NCBI GenBank assembly: GCA_002343395.1
Contig: DDSN01000143.1
Coordinates: 1-64,000 of the forward strand
DNA length: 64,000 bases
Origin: Hyphomonadaceae bacterium UBA2389
Lineage (GTDB): Bacteria; Pseudomonadota; Alphaproteobacteria; Caulobacterales; Aquidulcibacteraceae
Direction: 5' to 3'
Part shown: positions 1 through 8,465 of the stretch, one piece after another
Numbering within the stretch: position 1 is the first letter of the stretch
How the letters are laid out: every line of letters starts with the position of its first letter
Made by a program: the position numbers and the translations under genes
The notes under the pieces: generated by a model
What the model saw: only the letters and a program-made list of their open reading frames with translations
The model's database searches: none
Told to the model about the DNA's origin: nothing

Positions 1-51
1 GATTGGCTACAGGACCACCCAGAGGGTTGGTGCGCGTTGAAGGGGAACAGC

Positions 52-2139
52 ATGCTCAAGAGAATACTCGCGCTGTTGGTGGTCACGATTTGCTGCGGGA
101 CGGCGCCCCTTGCCGTCGCACAGCAGCGCGCGCCCCTGGATTGGTTCGTCGGGTATGACACCCACAGGGACGCGACCATGTCCCCCAACGGGCGCTACAT
201 CGCTGTCCTCCGCCGTGACAATGTTGGCGATACCTTGATCGTTGTGGATATGGAGACGCGGCAATCGCGCGCCATCCAGCGCGCCCGTGCCGACCAAAGC
301 TTGGAAATAACGGGCGTTCGGTTTCTTTCTGATCAGCGGGTGATGTTCACGCTCCTGCAAAAGAACCGGGTAGTGTTCACGCGTGGAAGCGCCGTGCGGC
401 GCGCCAGCGTCGACGATGGCTTTGAATGGAACTCGCGCATCTATGCGGTCAATACCGACGGCAGCAACCTCATCGCGCTTTATGATCCTTCTGCACAGCA
501 AGGCCTCCCGCGCGAGATTGATGCGGCTTTCGTGAGCCGGTTGCCCAGCGACCCTGACCACGTACTCCTTATCGTGCCCGCGATCGGGGGCGCAGAGCTG
601 CGCAAGGTGAACGTGCATGACGCAACCTTTGAGCGCGTCGACCAGGGCACGTTGTTTACATTCAACTGGGTCGTCGACTCGGAAGGAACGCCCGTCCTGC
701 GCCAGGACATAATCGCCGGCGGCAGAGGATATGCTTGGCTTCGGCGCGCGCCGGGCACGCGGGATTGGGTGGAAGTGACTCGCTTCCGCGGAGCCGAGGG
801 GGCCAATTCGGGGCCCACGTTCCAGCCCGTGGGCGCCGCGCTGAGGCCCGGACAAGTTTTCATCCTGGCGCGACGTGACGGCTTCGATACCAGCGGGCTG
901 TACGTTTACGATACTGCCTCTGGCGAGTTCGTCGAGACAGTCCAGACGAATGAGCGCTTCGATATCTCGAACGCAATCCGCGACACGGAGAACAATAGCA
1001 TTCTGGCAGCTTGCTGGTGGGCGTACAGATGGACCTGCGAGCCGAAGGATCCGGAATTCGGCGCAAGATGGACATCCATCAACAACGCCGTCGGAAATGA
1101 TGTCAACGTTCGTCTACTGGCACGCTCCGAAGACAACAATCGTTGGCTTATCTCTGTCGATGGGCCGCAGAACCTTGGCGCCTATTACATCTACAATCAT
1201 CAAAACCACTCGCTCAACGCGATACTCCAGGCACGCCCCGGAACTAACCCAGCGATGCTCCCGACACAGCACGTCGTTGAATATGCAGCATCCGATGGCA
1301 TGCAGCAGTGGGGATATCTATGGCTGCCGCCGGGAGTCCGCAGCATCGCGGAAGCGCGCAATCTGCCCACCATCGTTGTTCCTCATGGCGGCCCGGAAGG
1401 TCGCGATGTGTGGGGCTTTGATCCCTTTGCGATTTCGTTCGCGAGCCAAGGATACGCGGTCTTTCAACCCAACTTTCGAGGCGGCGGCGGGTTTGGGCGG
1501 CGCTTTGTTGAAGCGGGGCACGGCCAATGGGGCCAGCGCATGCAACAAGATGTCGTTGATGGCGCTCGCTATCTCGTGACGCGTGGCATCTCTGATCCAA
1601 ACCGGATGTGCATCAACGGTTGGTCATACGGCGGCTATGTCGCCTTCAGCGCCTCCTACCTCAACACCGACACATTCCGCTGCTCCGTGGCCGGCGCCGG
1701 AGTTTCAGATCTCCGCGCGATGCTGCGTTGGGTGCGCGCTGGAACCTCAGAAAACGATGTCGTTAGCGGCGGCGGCGGCGGCTCTCAGTCCATCTCTTAT
1801 CAATATTGGACGGACGCGATTGGTGAGCCTGGACGCGACGGCGAGCGCCTCGACCAATTTTCGGCCGCAAGAAACGCGGCGAGTGTGGGCATGCCGTTGC
1901 TCATTATCCATGGCGACGAGGACCAAACCGTGCCGATTGAGCAGAGTGAGCTTATGGTCCGCGCGATGGAACGCGCTGGAAAGCCCACGCGCCTTGTCGT
2001 ACTCCACGACATCGATCACTACGCCACTCCAATTCAGGGAGAAGCTTGGACCACTGTGCTGACTGAAGCGCTCGCCTTCTTCAATCAGCACATCGGGCCA
2101 GGAGTGCCGCCACCATCGGCTCCGCAAGCGCAGCAATAA
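52..2139 (+). CDS. Exported S9 (prolyl oligopeptidase/acylaminoacyl peptidase-type) serine peptidase
   Basis: The product has 695 residues. It begins with a cleavable signal peptide ending near AVAQQ, so it probably acts in the periplasm. Residues about 30-390 have the repeating character of the S9 beta-propeller (for example SPNGRYIAV). The C-terminal alpha/beta hydrolase domain carries the nucleophile motif GWSYGG (Ser525), the acid region HGDEDQTVP (about residues 620-628) and the His region HDIDHY (652-657), so the triad looks complete. I start at ATG 52 because AAGGGG lies 7 bases upstream; an in-frame TTG at 37 is less likely. A run of five GGC codons (1768-1782) puts a Gly5 loop in the hydrolase domain. 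S9 enzymes cleave short peptides; the substrate cannot be told from sequence. Confidence 0.9.
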   Translation: MLKRILALLVVTICCGTAPLAVAQQRAPLDWFVGYDTHRDATMSPNGRYIAVLRRDNVGDTLIVVDMETRQSRAIQRARADQSLEITGVRFLSDQRVMFTLLQKNRVVFTRGSAVRRASVDDGFEWNSRIYAVNTDGSNLIALYDPSAQQGLPREIDAAFVSRLPSDPDHVLLIVPAIGGAELRKVNVHDATFERVDQGTLFTFNWVVDSEGTPVLRQDIIAGGRGYAWLRRAPGTRDWVEVTRFRGAEGANSGPTFQPVGAALRPGQVFILARRDGFDTSGLYVYDTASGEFVETVQTNERFDISNAIRDTENNSILAACWWAYRWTCEPKDPEFGARWTSINNAVGNDVNVRLLARSEDNNRWLISVDGPQNLGAYYIYNHQNHSLNAILQARPGTNPAMLPTQHVVEYAASDGMQQWGYLWLPPGVRSIAEARNLPTIVVPHGGPEGRDVWGFDPFAISFASQGYAVFQPNFRGGGGFGRRFVEAGHGQWGQRMQQDVVDGARYLVTRGISDPNRMCINGWSYGGYVAFSASYLNTDTFRCSVAGAGVSDLRAMLRWVRAGTSENDVVSGGGGGSQSISYQYWTDAIGEPGRDGERLDQFSAARNAASVGMPLLIIHGDEDQTVPIEQSELMVRAMERAGKPTRLVVLHDIDHYATPIQGEAWTTVLTEALAFFNQHIGPGVPPPSAPQAQQ

Positions 2140-2151
2140 GCGGCTACCGTA

Positions 2152-2898
2152 CTATTGGCGCGCCAGTCCGACAGCGTGAAGCGCGCAACCGTGAGTGTGA
2201 AGCCAGTCGCGGGCCAGCTCAAATCCGGGTGTGCACGCGCGGACGTGCGCCCAGAATCGGCGCGAGTGGTTCATTTCACGCAAATGAGCCACTTCGTGCG
2301 CGGCGAGGTAATCGAGCACAAACGGCGGCGCCAAAACAATGCGCCAGGCGAAAGAGAGCACGCCGTCGGCTGAGCAAGATCCCCATCGGGACCGAAGCTC
2401 TTTCACTTGAATGCGCGCAGGCTGCACTCGCAGCGTTGCGGCATGTCGCGCGACGGCGAGTGAAAGGTCAGCGCGCGCTTGGTCCTTGAGATACCGGAGC
2501 AACCTCCCCTCGAATAGCGCGGGATCGGGTGCTGGTACGACGAGCCGCGGCGTGGCGCCCTCTTCCACGCGCGGCGACGTACGGCCGTGCTCATAGACGA
2601 GTTCATGGGATGCACCCCGCAACGGCGCAAAAGCGCCTGGCGACAAGCTCACGCCACTGGGCAAACGGGCAAGTTCAGACACGATCCACAACGCCCGCTC
2701 GGCGGCGAACCGCACAGCTCGTTTGAGTTGCCGTTGGGATGGCGCCGTGGCGATCGCTTCACGCCGCGTGGGATCGATGCGTACGGAAACGTGACGCGCA
2801 CGCGGATTCACGACGAGCCTGATCGGAACGCGGCGCCCATCGCTTGTTTCAACTTCGGTCTGAGCGGGCGCGGGCGCCGCACGCGAATCAAAACCCAT
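2152..2898 (-). CDS. YgjP/SprT-like zinc metallopeptidase (DUF45, M48-type motif)
   Basis: The product has 248 residues. The zinc site is HEVAHLREMNHS, with HExxH at 201-205 and a third likely ligand at His211. It is preceded by the WGSCS block (KELRSRWGSC) that marks the YgjP-like family. No signal peptide or membrane segment is visible, so the protein is probably cytoplasmic. The reading frame stays open upstream to 3213, but that part overlaps the PHA depolymerase gene and is not family-like. I therefore start at ATG 2898, where the typical N-terminus (conserved VNPRARHVSVRI region) begins shortly after. The gene converges on the S9 peptidase gene with 12 bases between stops. The substrate is unknown. 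Confidence 0.85.
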   Translation of the reverse strand: MGFDSRAAPAPAQTEVETSDGRRVPIRLVVNPRARHVSVRIDPTRREAIATAPSQRQLKRAVRFAAERALWIVSELARLPSGVSLSPGAFAPLRGASHELVYEHGRTSPRVEEGATPRLVVPAPDPALFEGRLLRYLKDQARADLSLAVARHAATLRVQPARIQVKELRSRWGSCSADGVLSFAWRIVLAPPFVLDYLAAHEVAHLREMNHSRRFWAHVRACTPGFELARDWLHTHGCALHAVGLARQ

Positions 2899-2962
2899 AC
2901 CCGAGAATCGCACGACTGCCGCTAACGCCCAAGGGCTCTCACACGCACGGACTGACGGAGCG

Positions 2963-4261
2963 TTAGTGCTCGCTGGCCAACCGCAATCTCGCCCTTTGAA
3001 AACGGGCGCGTGTCGACGCAGACTGAAATTCGCGCATGAACGCACGCACGCGCGGATAAATCTCGGAGCGAAACCGCCTGCCGCTAAACACGCCGTAGTG
3101 CCCAACACCAGGCTGGATGTAGTCGCGTTGCATGGATTCCGGGATGTTTGAACACAGGGCGTGCGCTGCTTGTGTCTGGCCGATACCGGAAATGTCGTCG
3201 TTTTCCCCTTCAACCGTGAGCAGCGCGGTTCGTGTTATCGCCCTTGGATCAACCGTGGCGCCCCGGTGCCGCATCCGCCCTGTGGCAAGCGTATATTCTT
3301 GGAAAACTTCGACCAGCGTTTGGATATAGAACTCCTCGGTCAAATCCATCACCGCGAGGTACTCATCGTAGAATTCGCGATGCCTCTCGGCGCTGTCGCC
3401 ATCGCCCTTGATCAAGTTTTGAAAATATTCGTGATGGGCGTCCACGTGGCGCGACAGATTCATCCCGAGAAAACTCGCGAGCTGCAGGAAGCCTGGGTAA
3501 ACGCGGCGAAACGCGCCGGGATATATCGCAGGCACGGTATGGACCATGTTCTGCTTGAACCACTCAATCTCGCGCTCCTCGGCCAACTTGTTTGGCGTTG
3601 TCGGCGAGCGTCGTGCATCAATGGGCGAACCCATGATCGTCATGGTCGCGGGGCAGCAAGGGTCGTTTTCTTGCGCCAACAACGAAACCGCCGCCAACAC
3701 GGCGGGTCCAGGCTGACAAACCGCAACGACATGGGTTTCCGGTCCGAGCGCACGCAGCATTCCAAGGATATGATCAATGTAGTCGTTGAGGTCGAAGCGC
3801 CCCGCCAGAACGGGCGCCATGCGCGCGTCCGCCCAGTCGGTGATGTAAACGTCATGCTCTGGCAGGAACGCCTCAACGGTCCCGCGCAGCAAAGTCGCAT
3901 AATGACCCGACATGGGCGCAACGATCAAAACCGTCGGGTCAAGCCTATCTCCGCGCGCGGCCCTGAGCGCTTCGGCGTCGCGCGCGAAGTGCACCATATT
4001 GCACCAAGGCGTGGACCAAACGACCGTCGGTGAGACGGGAACTTCGACCCCCTCGACGTTCGTCGTTGGCAGCATCCAGTCAGGTTTTCGGTACCGCCTG
4101 GTGACAGTTTCAAACAGGTCGGAAGCCGCGGCGGCGGCCCGCGCGGCCTCAGTGCCCGAAGCAGGATTGAGCGGCGAGCGCAGCACCGACGATTGGATCA
4201 TCGCCGCGAGGCGCAGTGGCGCCATCGACCAATGGCCAAATTCATAAAGCGAGTAGAGCAT
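2963..4261 (-). CDS. phaZ: Intracellular poly(3-hydroxyalkanoate) depolymerase
   Basis: The product has 432 residues and is a short-chain-length intracellular PHA depolymerase. These enzymes hydrolyse storage polyester granules in the cytoplasm to 3-hydroxybutyrate and oligomers. The nucleophile is a cysteine in VCQPG (Cys182), not the serine of a lipase box. Asp355 (GENDD) and His388 (GVGHYG) complete the triad. The residue spacing is essentially that of the Ralstonia PhaZa1-type family. The N-terminus (LYEFGHW, MAPLR) is typical. GTG at 4264 and ATG at 4261 are adjacent; AAGGG upstream serves either, and I use the ATG. No polymerase or phasin gene lies nearby. The 170 bases on its upstream side hold nothing I can name. 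Confidence 0.93.
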   Translation of the reverse strand: MLYSLYEFGHWSMAPLRLAAMIQSSVLRSPLNPASGTEAARAAAAASDLFETVTRRYRKPDWMLPTTNVEGVEVPVSPTVVWSTPWCNMVHFARDAEALRAARGDRLDPTVLIVAPMSGHYATLLRGTVEAFLPEHDVYITDWADARMAPVLAGRFDLNDYIDHILGMLRALGPETHVVAVCQPGPAVLAAVSLLAQENDPCCPATMTIMGSPIDARRSPTTPNKLAEEREIEWFKQNMVHTVPAIYPGAFRRVYPGFLQLASFLGMNLSRHVDAHHEYFQNLIKGDGDSAERHREFYDEYLAVMDLTEEFYIQTLVEVFQEYTLATGRMRHRGATVDPRAITRTALLTVEGENDDISGIGQTQAAHALCSNIPESMQRDYIQPGVGHYGVFSGRRFRSEIYPRVRAFMREFQSASTRARFQRARLRLASEH

Positions 4262-4436
4262 CACGCCCTTTCATGCTGCACCGCAACGTCGATCCTGCGG
4301 CGCCCCCCATTGCCAACAAGCTAATACGCTCAACCGGGGCATTTCCGCGTTTAGACAAGAGCCTAGCCGCCATCGCTTCCGCCGCTAGTCAGAACTAGCC
4401 GTGCTCAGCCACCGGAATGCAGCTTGCTTCCCATAA

Positions 4437-5156
4437 TCAAGAGCGAGACAGCCCAGCGGCGATACATGCCGATATGTCTTCCGCGCTTGTGGCCACCATT
4501 GGGCTCCGAGGATCTTCTGGGTCCGCTCGGCTCATGGTGGGGATAATCGCGACCGTGCGCCAGCTCCCATCGAGGACGTAGAGGAGCGAAGAATGGTCAA
4601 TATTGTAGTTTGTATCGCCCACGTTGCCGGGCGCCCGCTGCGCATAGACCCTGAAGGCCGCCTCGGCGGCCGCCACCTGAGATTCCGTGCCGGTCAGCCC
4701 GATGAGACCCGCTGGAAATCCTTGCGTCTGCAAGTACTCCGCCATCGCGCTCGGCGTGTCGCGCGCCGGGTCGACGGAAATCAGGACGGGTTGGATATCA
4801 AAGCCGGTGGGCTGGGAAAGCGCTTCCGCCAGCACGTACATGCTCGTGGGGCAAACGTCCGGGCAGTGGGTGAATCCGAAATAAACCACCGCTGGCGATC
4901 CGGCGAAGTCCGCCTGCGTGACGCGAGCTCCGTTTGAATCGATCAAATCAATTGGCCCGCCGACAGCATCGGCATTTTCCAAGATGCAGTTCTCCGCAAC
5001 CGGCGCACCTTTTCCCGCGGGCCCCCGCTGGCTGACCGCGACGAGCGCGACTGTCGCCACCAAAGCGGCAACCGCCAGCACAGGGATGATCGCGCCGGTC
5101 AGGCTACGGCGTGGCGTTTCAGTCTGTCTTGGTGTGTCGGCGGGTTTCGTCACCAT
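4437..5156 (-). CDS. senC: SCO1/SenC/PrrC family copper-thiol protein
   Basis: The product has 239 residues: a short cytoplasmic tail, one membrane anchor (about 21-43) and a periplasmic thioredoxin-fold domain. The copper site is complete, with Cys98 and Cys102 in HCPDVCP and the distal His188 in NIDHSS. SCO proteins deliver copper to the CuA site of cytochrome oxidase or act as thiol reductases. It is divergent from regB, as senC/prrC is in the Rhodobacter regB-senC-regA cluster, which supports a link to aerobic respiration and redox signalling. The open frame extends to 5246, but ATG 5156 gives the normal length and leaves about 70 bases for a divergent promoter. Confidence 0.9.
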   Translation of the reverse strand: MVTKPADTPRQTETPRRSLTGAIIPVLAVAALVATVALVAVSQRGPAGKGAPVAENCILENADAVGGPIDLIDSNGARVTQADFAGSPAVVYFGFTHCPDVCPTSMYVLAEALSQPTGFDIQPVLISVDPARDTPSAMAEYLQTQGFPAGLIGLTGTESQVAAAEAAFRVYAQRAPGNVGDTNYNIDHSSLLYVLDGSWRTVAIIPTMSRADPEDPRSPMVATSAEDISACIAAGLSRS

Positions 5157-5226
5157 CGAAGCTAGGCACCAGACTTCCCCTTGGTTCAACGCGGCGGAGA
5201 GGCGCAGGCGGCGCATGGGCCCGCTA

Positions 5227-6588
5227 ATGACACAAAACCGCCCCAAATGGCTTGAGGCCAGCGCAGAGTTAGATCATGTGTGCGCCAGCGAAATGGCTGC
5301 CCCCTCGCCCCTTCCAAGCTTCTGGACCGCGCAAAGCCGCGTACGCCTGCGTACGCTCATTCTTCTTCGTTGGCTGGCTATCATCGGACAGGTCGCGGCG
5401 GTTGTGCTGGTCCGCTACGGGCTCAATGTGGAGTTCCCTGCTGAATGGGCATTCGTGCTCATCGCCGTTTCAGTCGCTCTCAACGTCGCGCTTGTAGCGA
5501 CGCGGCGCTCGCAGGACCTCGCGCGCGAATGGGAAGCGGCCGCGTTGCTCGCTTACGACGCTATTCAGCTCGCGGCGCTGCTCGCACTGACCGGCGGACT
5601 ACAAAACCCCTTCGTGTTTCTGTTCATTGCGCCTGTCGCGGTGTCCGCAACAATTCTACGGCCAACCGTGACCGCGGTTCTTGCTACCCTCACTTTCGCA
5701 TGCGTTGGCGCCATTTCGGTGTGGCGACTGCCGCTGCCCTGGCCCGATTCATCGACCTTCGAGGTGCCTGAGCTTTACGAGCTTGGAATCGCCGCCGCTG
5801 TGTTGGTCGGGCTTGGCTTCACGTCTGTTTATGCGTGGCGCGTCGCTGCGGAGGAAGAACGCCTCAACATCGCGCTCGCAGCAGTCCAGGCTGTGTTGGC
5901 ACGCGAGCAAACGCTCTCGGCCCTGGGCGGCCTTGCCGCCGCTGCCGCCCATGAATTGGGCACGCCCCTCGCAACCATTCACTTGGTTGCCAAGGAAATG
6001 GCGCGCGACGCCGCACCCGAAGATCCCCGCGCCGAGGATCTGCAGCTCCTCGTTCAACAAAGCGAGCGTTGTCGCTCGATCCTCAAACAGCTCTCGGCCA
6101 ATCGAGAACAGGGCGACATCATGACTCAACGGGCGCCGATCCGGTCGCTGCTTGAGGAAATCGCGGCGCCACATGAAGGGCTGGGCGCGGAGATCGTCAT
6201 TCGCGTCCATGGAGACGGCCCGCTCGACGTGCGCCGCATGCCGGAGATTGTGCATGCGTTGGGCGGCATTGTCGAAAATGCGGTGGGCTTCGCCAACACG
6301 AGGGTCGATATTGAGGCGTCTTGGAGCAGCGAGCAGGTCGAGATCATGGTGCTCGACGACGGCCCGGGCTTTGCGCCAGCTATCTTGAACCGCCTCGGAG
6401 AGCCCTATCTTACTGAACGCGACCGCGAAGGCGTGGCCGGAGGACTGGGGCTCGGCTTCTTCATCTCAAAAACGCTTTTGGAGCGAACTGGCGGCAGGCT
6501 CGATGTTCGCAACGAGCGTCCGCCGGGTCGGGGCGCGGTCGTCAAGACCGTATGGCCCCGCGCAGCGATCGAGGCTCCATCTCTTTGA
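5227..6588 (+). CDS. regB: Redox sensor histidine kinase RegB/PrrB
   Basis: The product has about 453 residues. Six membrane segments span roughly 40-205 and contain the family signature GGLQNPF (123-129), the quinone-sensing loop. The H-box follows (AHELGTPLAT, His242). The conserved redox cysteine lies in SERCRSIL (Cys282). The C-terminal ATPase has the N-box region, DDGPGF and GGLGLG. In RegB proteins this cysteine and the quinone site lower kinase activity under oxidising conditions. The start is uncertain: ATGs at 5215, 5227 and 5293 are all possible, and no strong ribosome site decides. The frame open back to 4918 overlaps senC and is not real. regA follows 41 bases later. Confidence 0.92.
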   Translation: MTQNRPKWLEASAELDHVCASEMAAPSPLPSFWTAQSRVRLRTLILLRWLAIIGQVAAVVLVRYGLNVEFPAEWAFVLIAVSVALNVALVATRRSQDLAREWEAAALLAYDAIQLAALLALTGGLQNPFVFLFIAPVAVSATILRPTVTAVLATLTFACVGAISVWRLPLPWPDSSTFEVPELYELGIAAAVLVGLGFTSVYAWRVAAEEERLNIALAAVQAVLAREQTLSALGGLAAAAAHELGTPLATIHLVAKEMARDAAPEDPRAEDLQLLVQQSERCRSILKQLSANREQGDIMTQRAPIRSLLEEIAAPHEGLGAEIVIRVHGDGPLDVRRMPEIVHALGGIVENAVGFANTRVDIEASWSSEQVEIMVLDDGPGFAPAILNRLGEPYLTERDREGVAGGLGLGFFISKTLLERTGGRLDVRNERPPGRGAVVKTVWPRAAIEAPSL

Positions 6589-6629
6589 TCTTGAAGAACA
6601 TGCTGGACGTGTGACACATCGGAGTAATG

Positions 6630-7172
6630 ATGACGGCCCCGATCGAAGGCGAGAAATCGCTCCTCATTCTTGACGACGACGCGGCCTTCCGCACGCGACT
6701 CGCGCGCGCGCTTGAACAGCGGGGCTTTGACGTAACGGCCGTTGGGACCGTTTCGGAAGCTTCCGACGTAGCCGCCAAGTCGCCCCCGGCTTACGCGGTC
6801 CTCGACCTACGTCTGGAGGACGGATCAGGCCTTACTGTCGTTGAAGCGCTCAGCAAGCATCGCTCAGACTGCAGAGTTGTCATTTTGACAGGCTACGGCG
6901 CGATCGCCACTGCGGTTGCCGCTGTGAAAGCAGGCGCCGTTGACTATCTCGCCAAGCCCGCCGACCCGGAAGACATCGTCAAGGCGCTTCTGGCTTCTCC
7001 AGATGACAGGCCGGAACCGCCAGACAATCCAATGAGCGCCGATCGTATTCGTTGGGAACACATCCAGAGAGTCTACGAACTCTGCGGTCATAACGTTTCC
7101 GAGACCGCGCGCCGCCTCAATATGCACAGGCGCACGCTGCAGCGCATCCTCGCCAAGCGAGCGCCGCGATGA
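6630..7172 (+). CDS. regA: Response regulator RegA/PrrA/ActR
   Basis: The product has 180 residues. The receiver domain has the acidic pocket LDDD (15-17), phospho-acceptor Asp59 in VLDL, and the Thr/Lys switch residues (LTGYG, AKPAD). A short proline-containing linker (DRPEPPDNP) leads to a Fis-type helix-turn-helix, NVSETARRLNMHRRTLQRIL, which is nearly invariant in RegA proteins. RegA activates or represses respiration, carbon-fixation and other redox genes after phosphorylation by RegB. Two ATGs sit side by side at 6627 and 6630; GGAG at 6621-6624 is better spaced for the second. It lies directly downstream of regB and probably shares its transcript. Confidence 0.95.
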   Translation: MTAPIEGEKSLLILDDDAAFRTRLARALEQRGFDVTAVGTVSEASDVAAKSPPAYAVLDLRLEDGSGLTVVEALSKHRSDCRVVILTGYGAIATAVAAVKAGAVDYLAKPADPEDIVKALLASPDDRPEPPDNPMSADRIRWEHIQRVYELCGHNVSETARRLNMHRRTLQRILAKRAPR

Positions 7173-7217
7173 GCCGCTTCGACACCGCGCCTCACGCGTG
7201 ATATCCGCCCATCCGCC

Positions 7218-8465
7218 ATGACAGACGTTCAGTCTCCGTTTCTCCGCGAAGTCAAAGCGCGGGGCCAGTTTCACCAGTGCACCGACCTCGACGGTTTGGA
7301 TGCGGCCGCCCGCGTTGGCGTCACCGGGTACATCGGGTTCGACATGACAGCGCCGTCGCTGCATGTCGGCAATCTCACACAGATCATGTTCCTGCGCCGG
7401 CTCCAGCAAGCAGGCGGACGACCGATCGTGCTCCTGGGCGGAGGAACGACGCGCGTCGGCGATCCCTCCGGCAAGGAAGAGATGCGTCAGCTTTTGTCAG
7501 AGGAACAAATTCTGAAAAATACCGCCTCGATACGCGGAACATTCGACAGGTTTCTGCAGTTTGGAGAAGGCAAGTCGGACGCTGTTCTCGTCGACAACTC
7601 GGAGTGGCTTCTTCCTCTCAACTATCTGGACTTCCTTCGCACGGTAGGCCGCCACATGTCGGTCAACCGCATGCTGACGATGGATAGCGTGCGCCTCCGG
7701 CTAGAGCGCGAGCAGCCGATGAGCTTCATCGAATTCAACTATATGATCCTACAGGCCTACGATTTCGTTGAGCTGCATCGACGTTATGGATGCCGCCTGC
7801 AGATGGGCGGCTCGGATCAGTGGGGGAACATCGTCAACGGCGTTGAACTGGGTCGTCGGATGGACGGCGCCGAGTTGTTTGGATTGACTCAGCCGCTCAT
7901 CACCACGGCATCCGGCGCAAAGATGGGGAAGACCGCCCAGGGTGCGGTTTGGCTGAACGCCGATATACTTTCTCCGTATGAGTACTGGCAGTATTGGCGA
8001 AACGCCGAAGACGCTGACGTTGGGCGTTTCCTTAGAATATTCACTGACCTGCCCCTCCCCGAGATCTCACGTCTGGAGGCGCTTCGCGGCGCTGAAATCA
8101 ATGACGCGAAGAAGGTCCTCGCCACGGAAGCAACCGCGCTCTTGCATGGTCGCACCGAAGCCCAAAAGGCCGAGCAGGCCGCGCGCGCCACCTTCGAAGA
8201 TGGGTCTCTTTCAACGGATCTGCCTACCTTTGACATAGCGCGCGCCGAGCTCGCCTCTGGCTTGCGCCTAACAGCTGCTTTGGTACGGGCCGAGCTCGTT
8301 GCATCCAACGGTGAAGCGAAACGGCAGATCACGCAGCGGTCTATTCGTGTGAACGACGAGGTCATCACGGACGAGCTCGCCAACTTATCGAGTGCCGACG
8401 CAACCAACGGCGTCATCAAGCTATCGCTGGGAAAGAAGAAGCACGCGCTCCTGCGCCCCATCTAG
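7218..8465 (+). CDS. tyrS: Tyrosyl-tRNA synthetase
   Basis: The product has 415 residues. It charges tRNA-Tyr in the cytoplasm. The class I HIGH-type motif is LHVGNL, the tyrosine/tRNA specificity loop includes [10 protein letters not shown], and the KMSKS-type motif is GAKMGKT. An S4 RNA-binding domain occupies about the last 65 residues. Length and order are those of bacterial TyrRS. The start ATG lacks an obvious ribosome site. Its stop overlaps the stop of the converging AsmA-like gene by 4 bases (shared CTAG), and no terminator hairpin is visible there. Confidence 0.97.
   Translation: MTDVQSPFLREVKARGQFHQCTDLDGLDAAARVGVTGYIGFDMTAPSLHVGNLTQIMFLRRLQQAGGRPIVLLGGGTTRVGDPSGKEEMRQLLSEEQILKNTASIRGTFDRFLQFGEGKSDAVLVDNSEWLLPLNYLDFLRTVGRHMSVNRMLTMDSVRLRLEREQPMSFIEFNYMILQAYDFVELHRRYGCRLQMGGSDQWGNIVNGVELGRRMDGAELFGLTQPLITTASGAKMGKTAQGAVWLNADILSPYEYWQYWRNAEDADVGRFLRIFTDLPLPEISRLEALRGAEINDAKKVLATEATALLHGRTEAQKAEQAARATFEDGSLSTDLPTFDIARAELASGLRLTAALVRAELVASNGEAKRQITQRSIRVNDEVITDELANLSSADATNGVIKLSLGKKKHALLRPI

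Noticed and set aside
2899..3213. N-terminal extension of the YgjP-like gene
   Set aside because: It overlaps phaZ and does not look like the family; ATG 2898 gives the usual length.
3161..4033. 290-codon plus-strand frame opposite phaZ
   Set aside because: A shadow frame with no family motif or ribosome site; phaZ has its full triad on the other strand.
4918..5226. N-terminal extension of regB
   Set aside because: It is antisense to senC. RegB proteins begin just before the first membrane helix.
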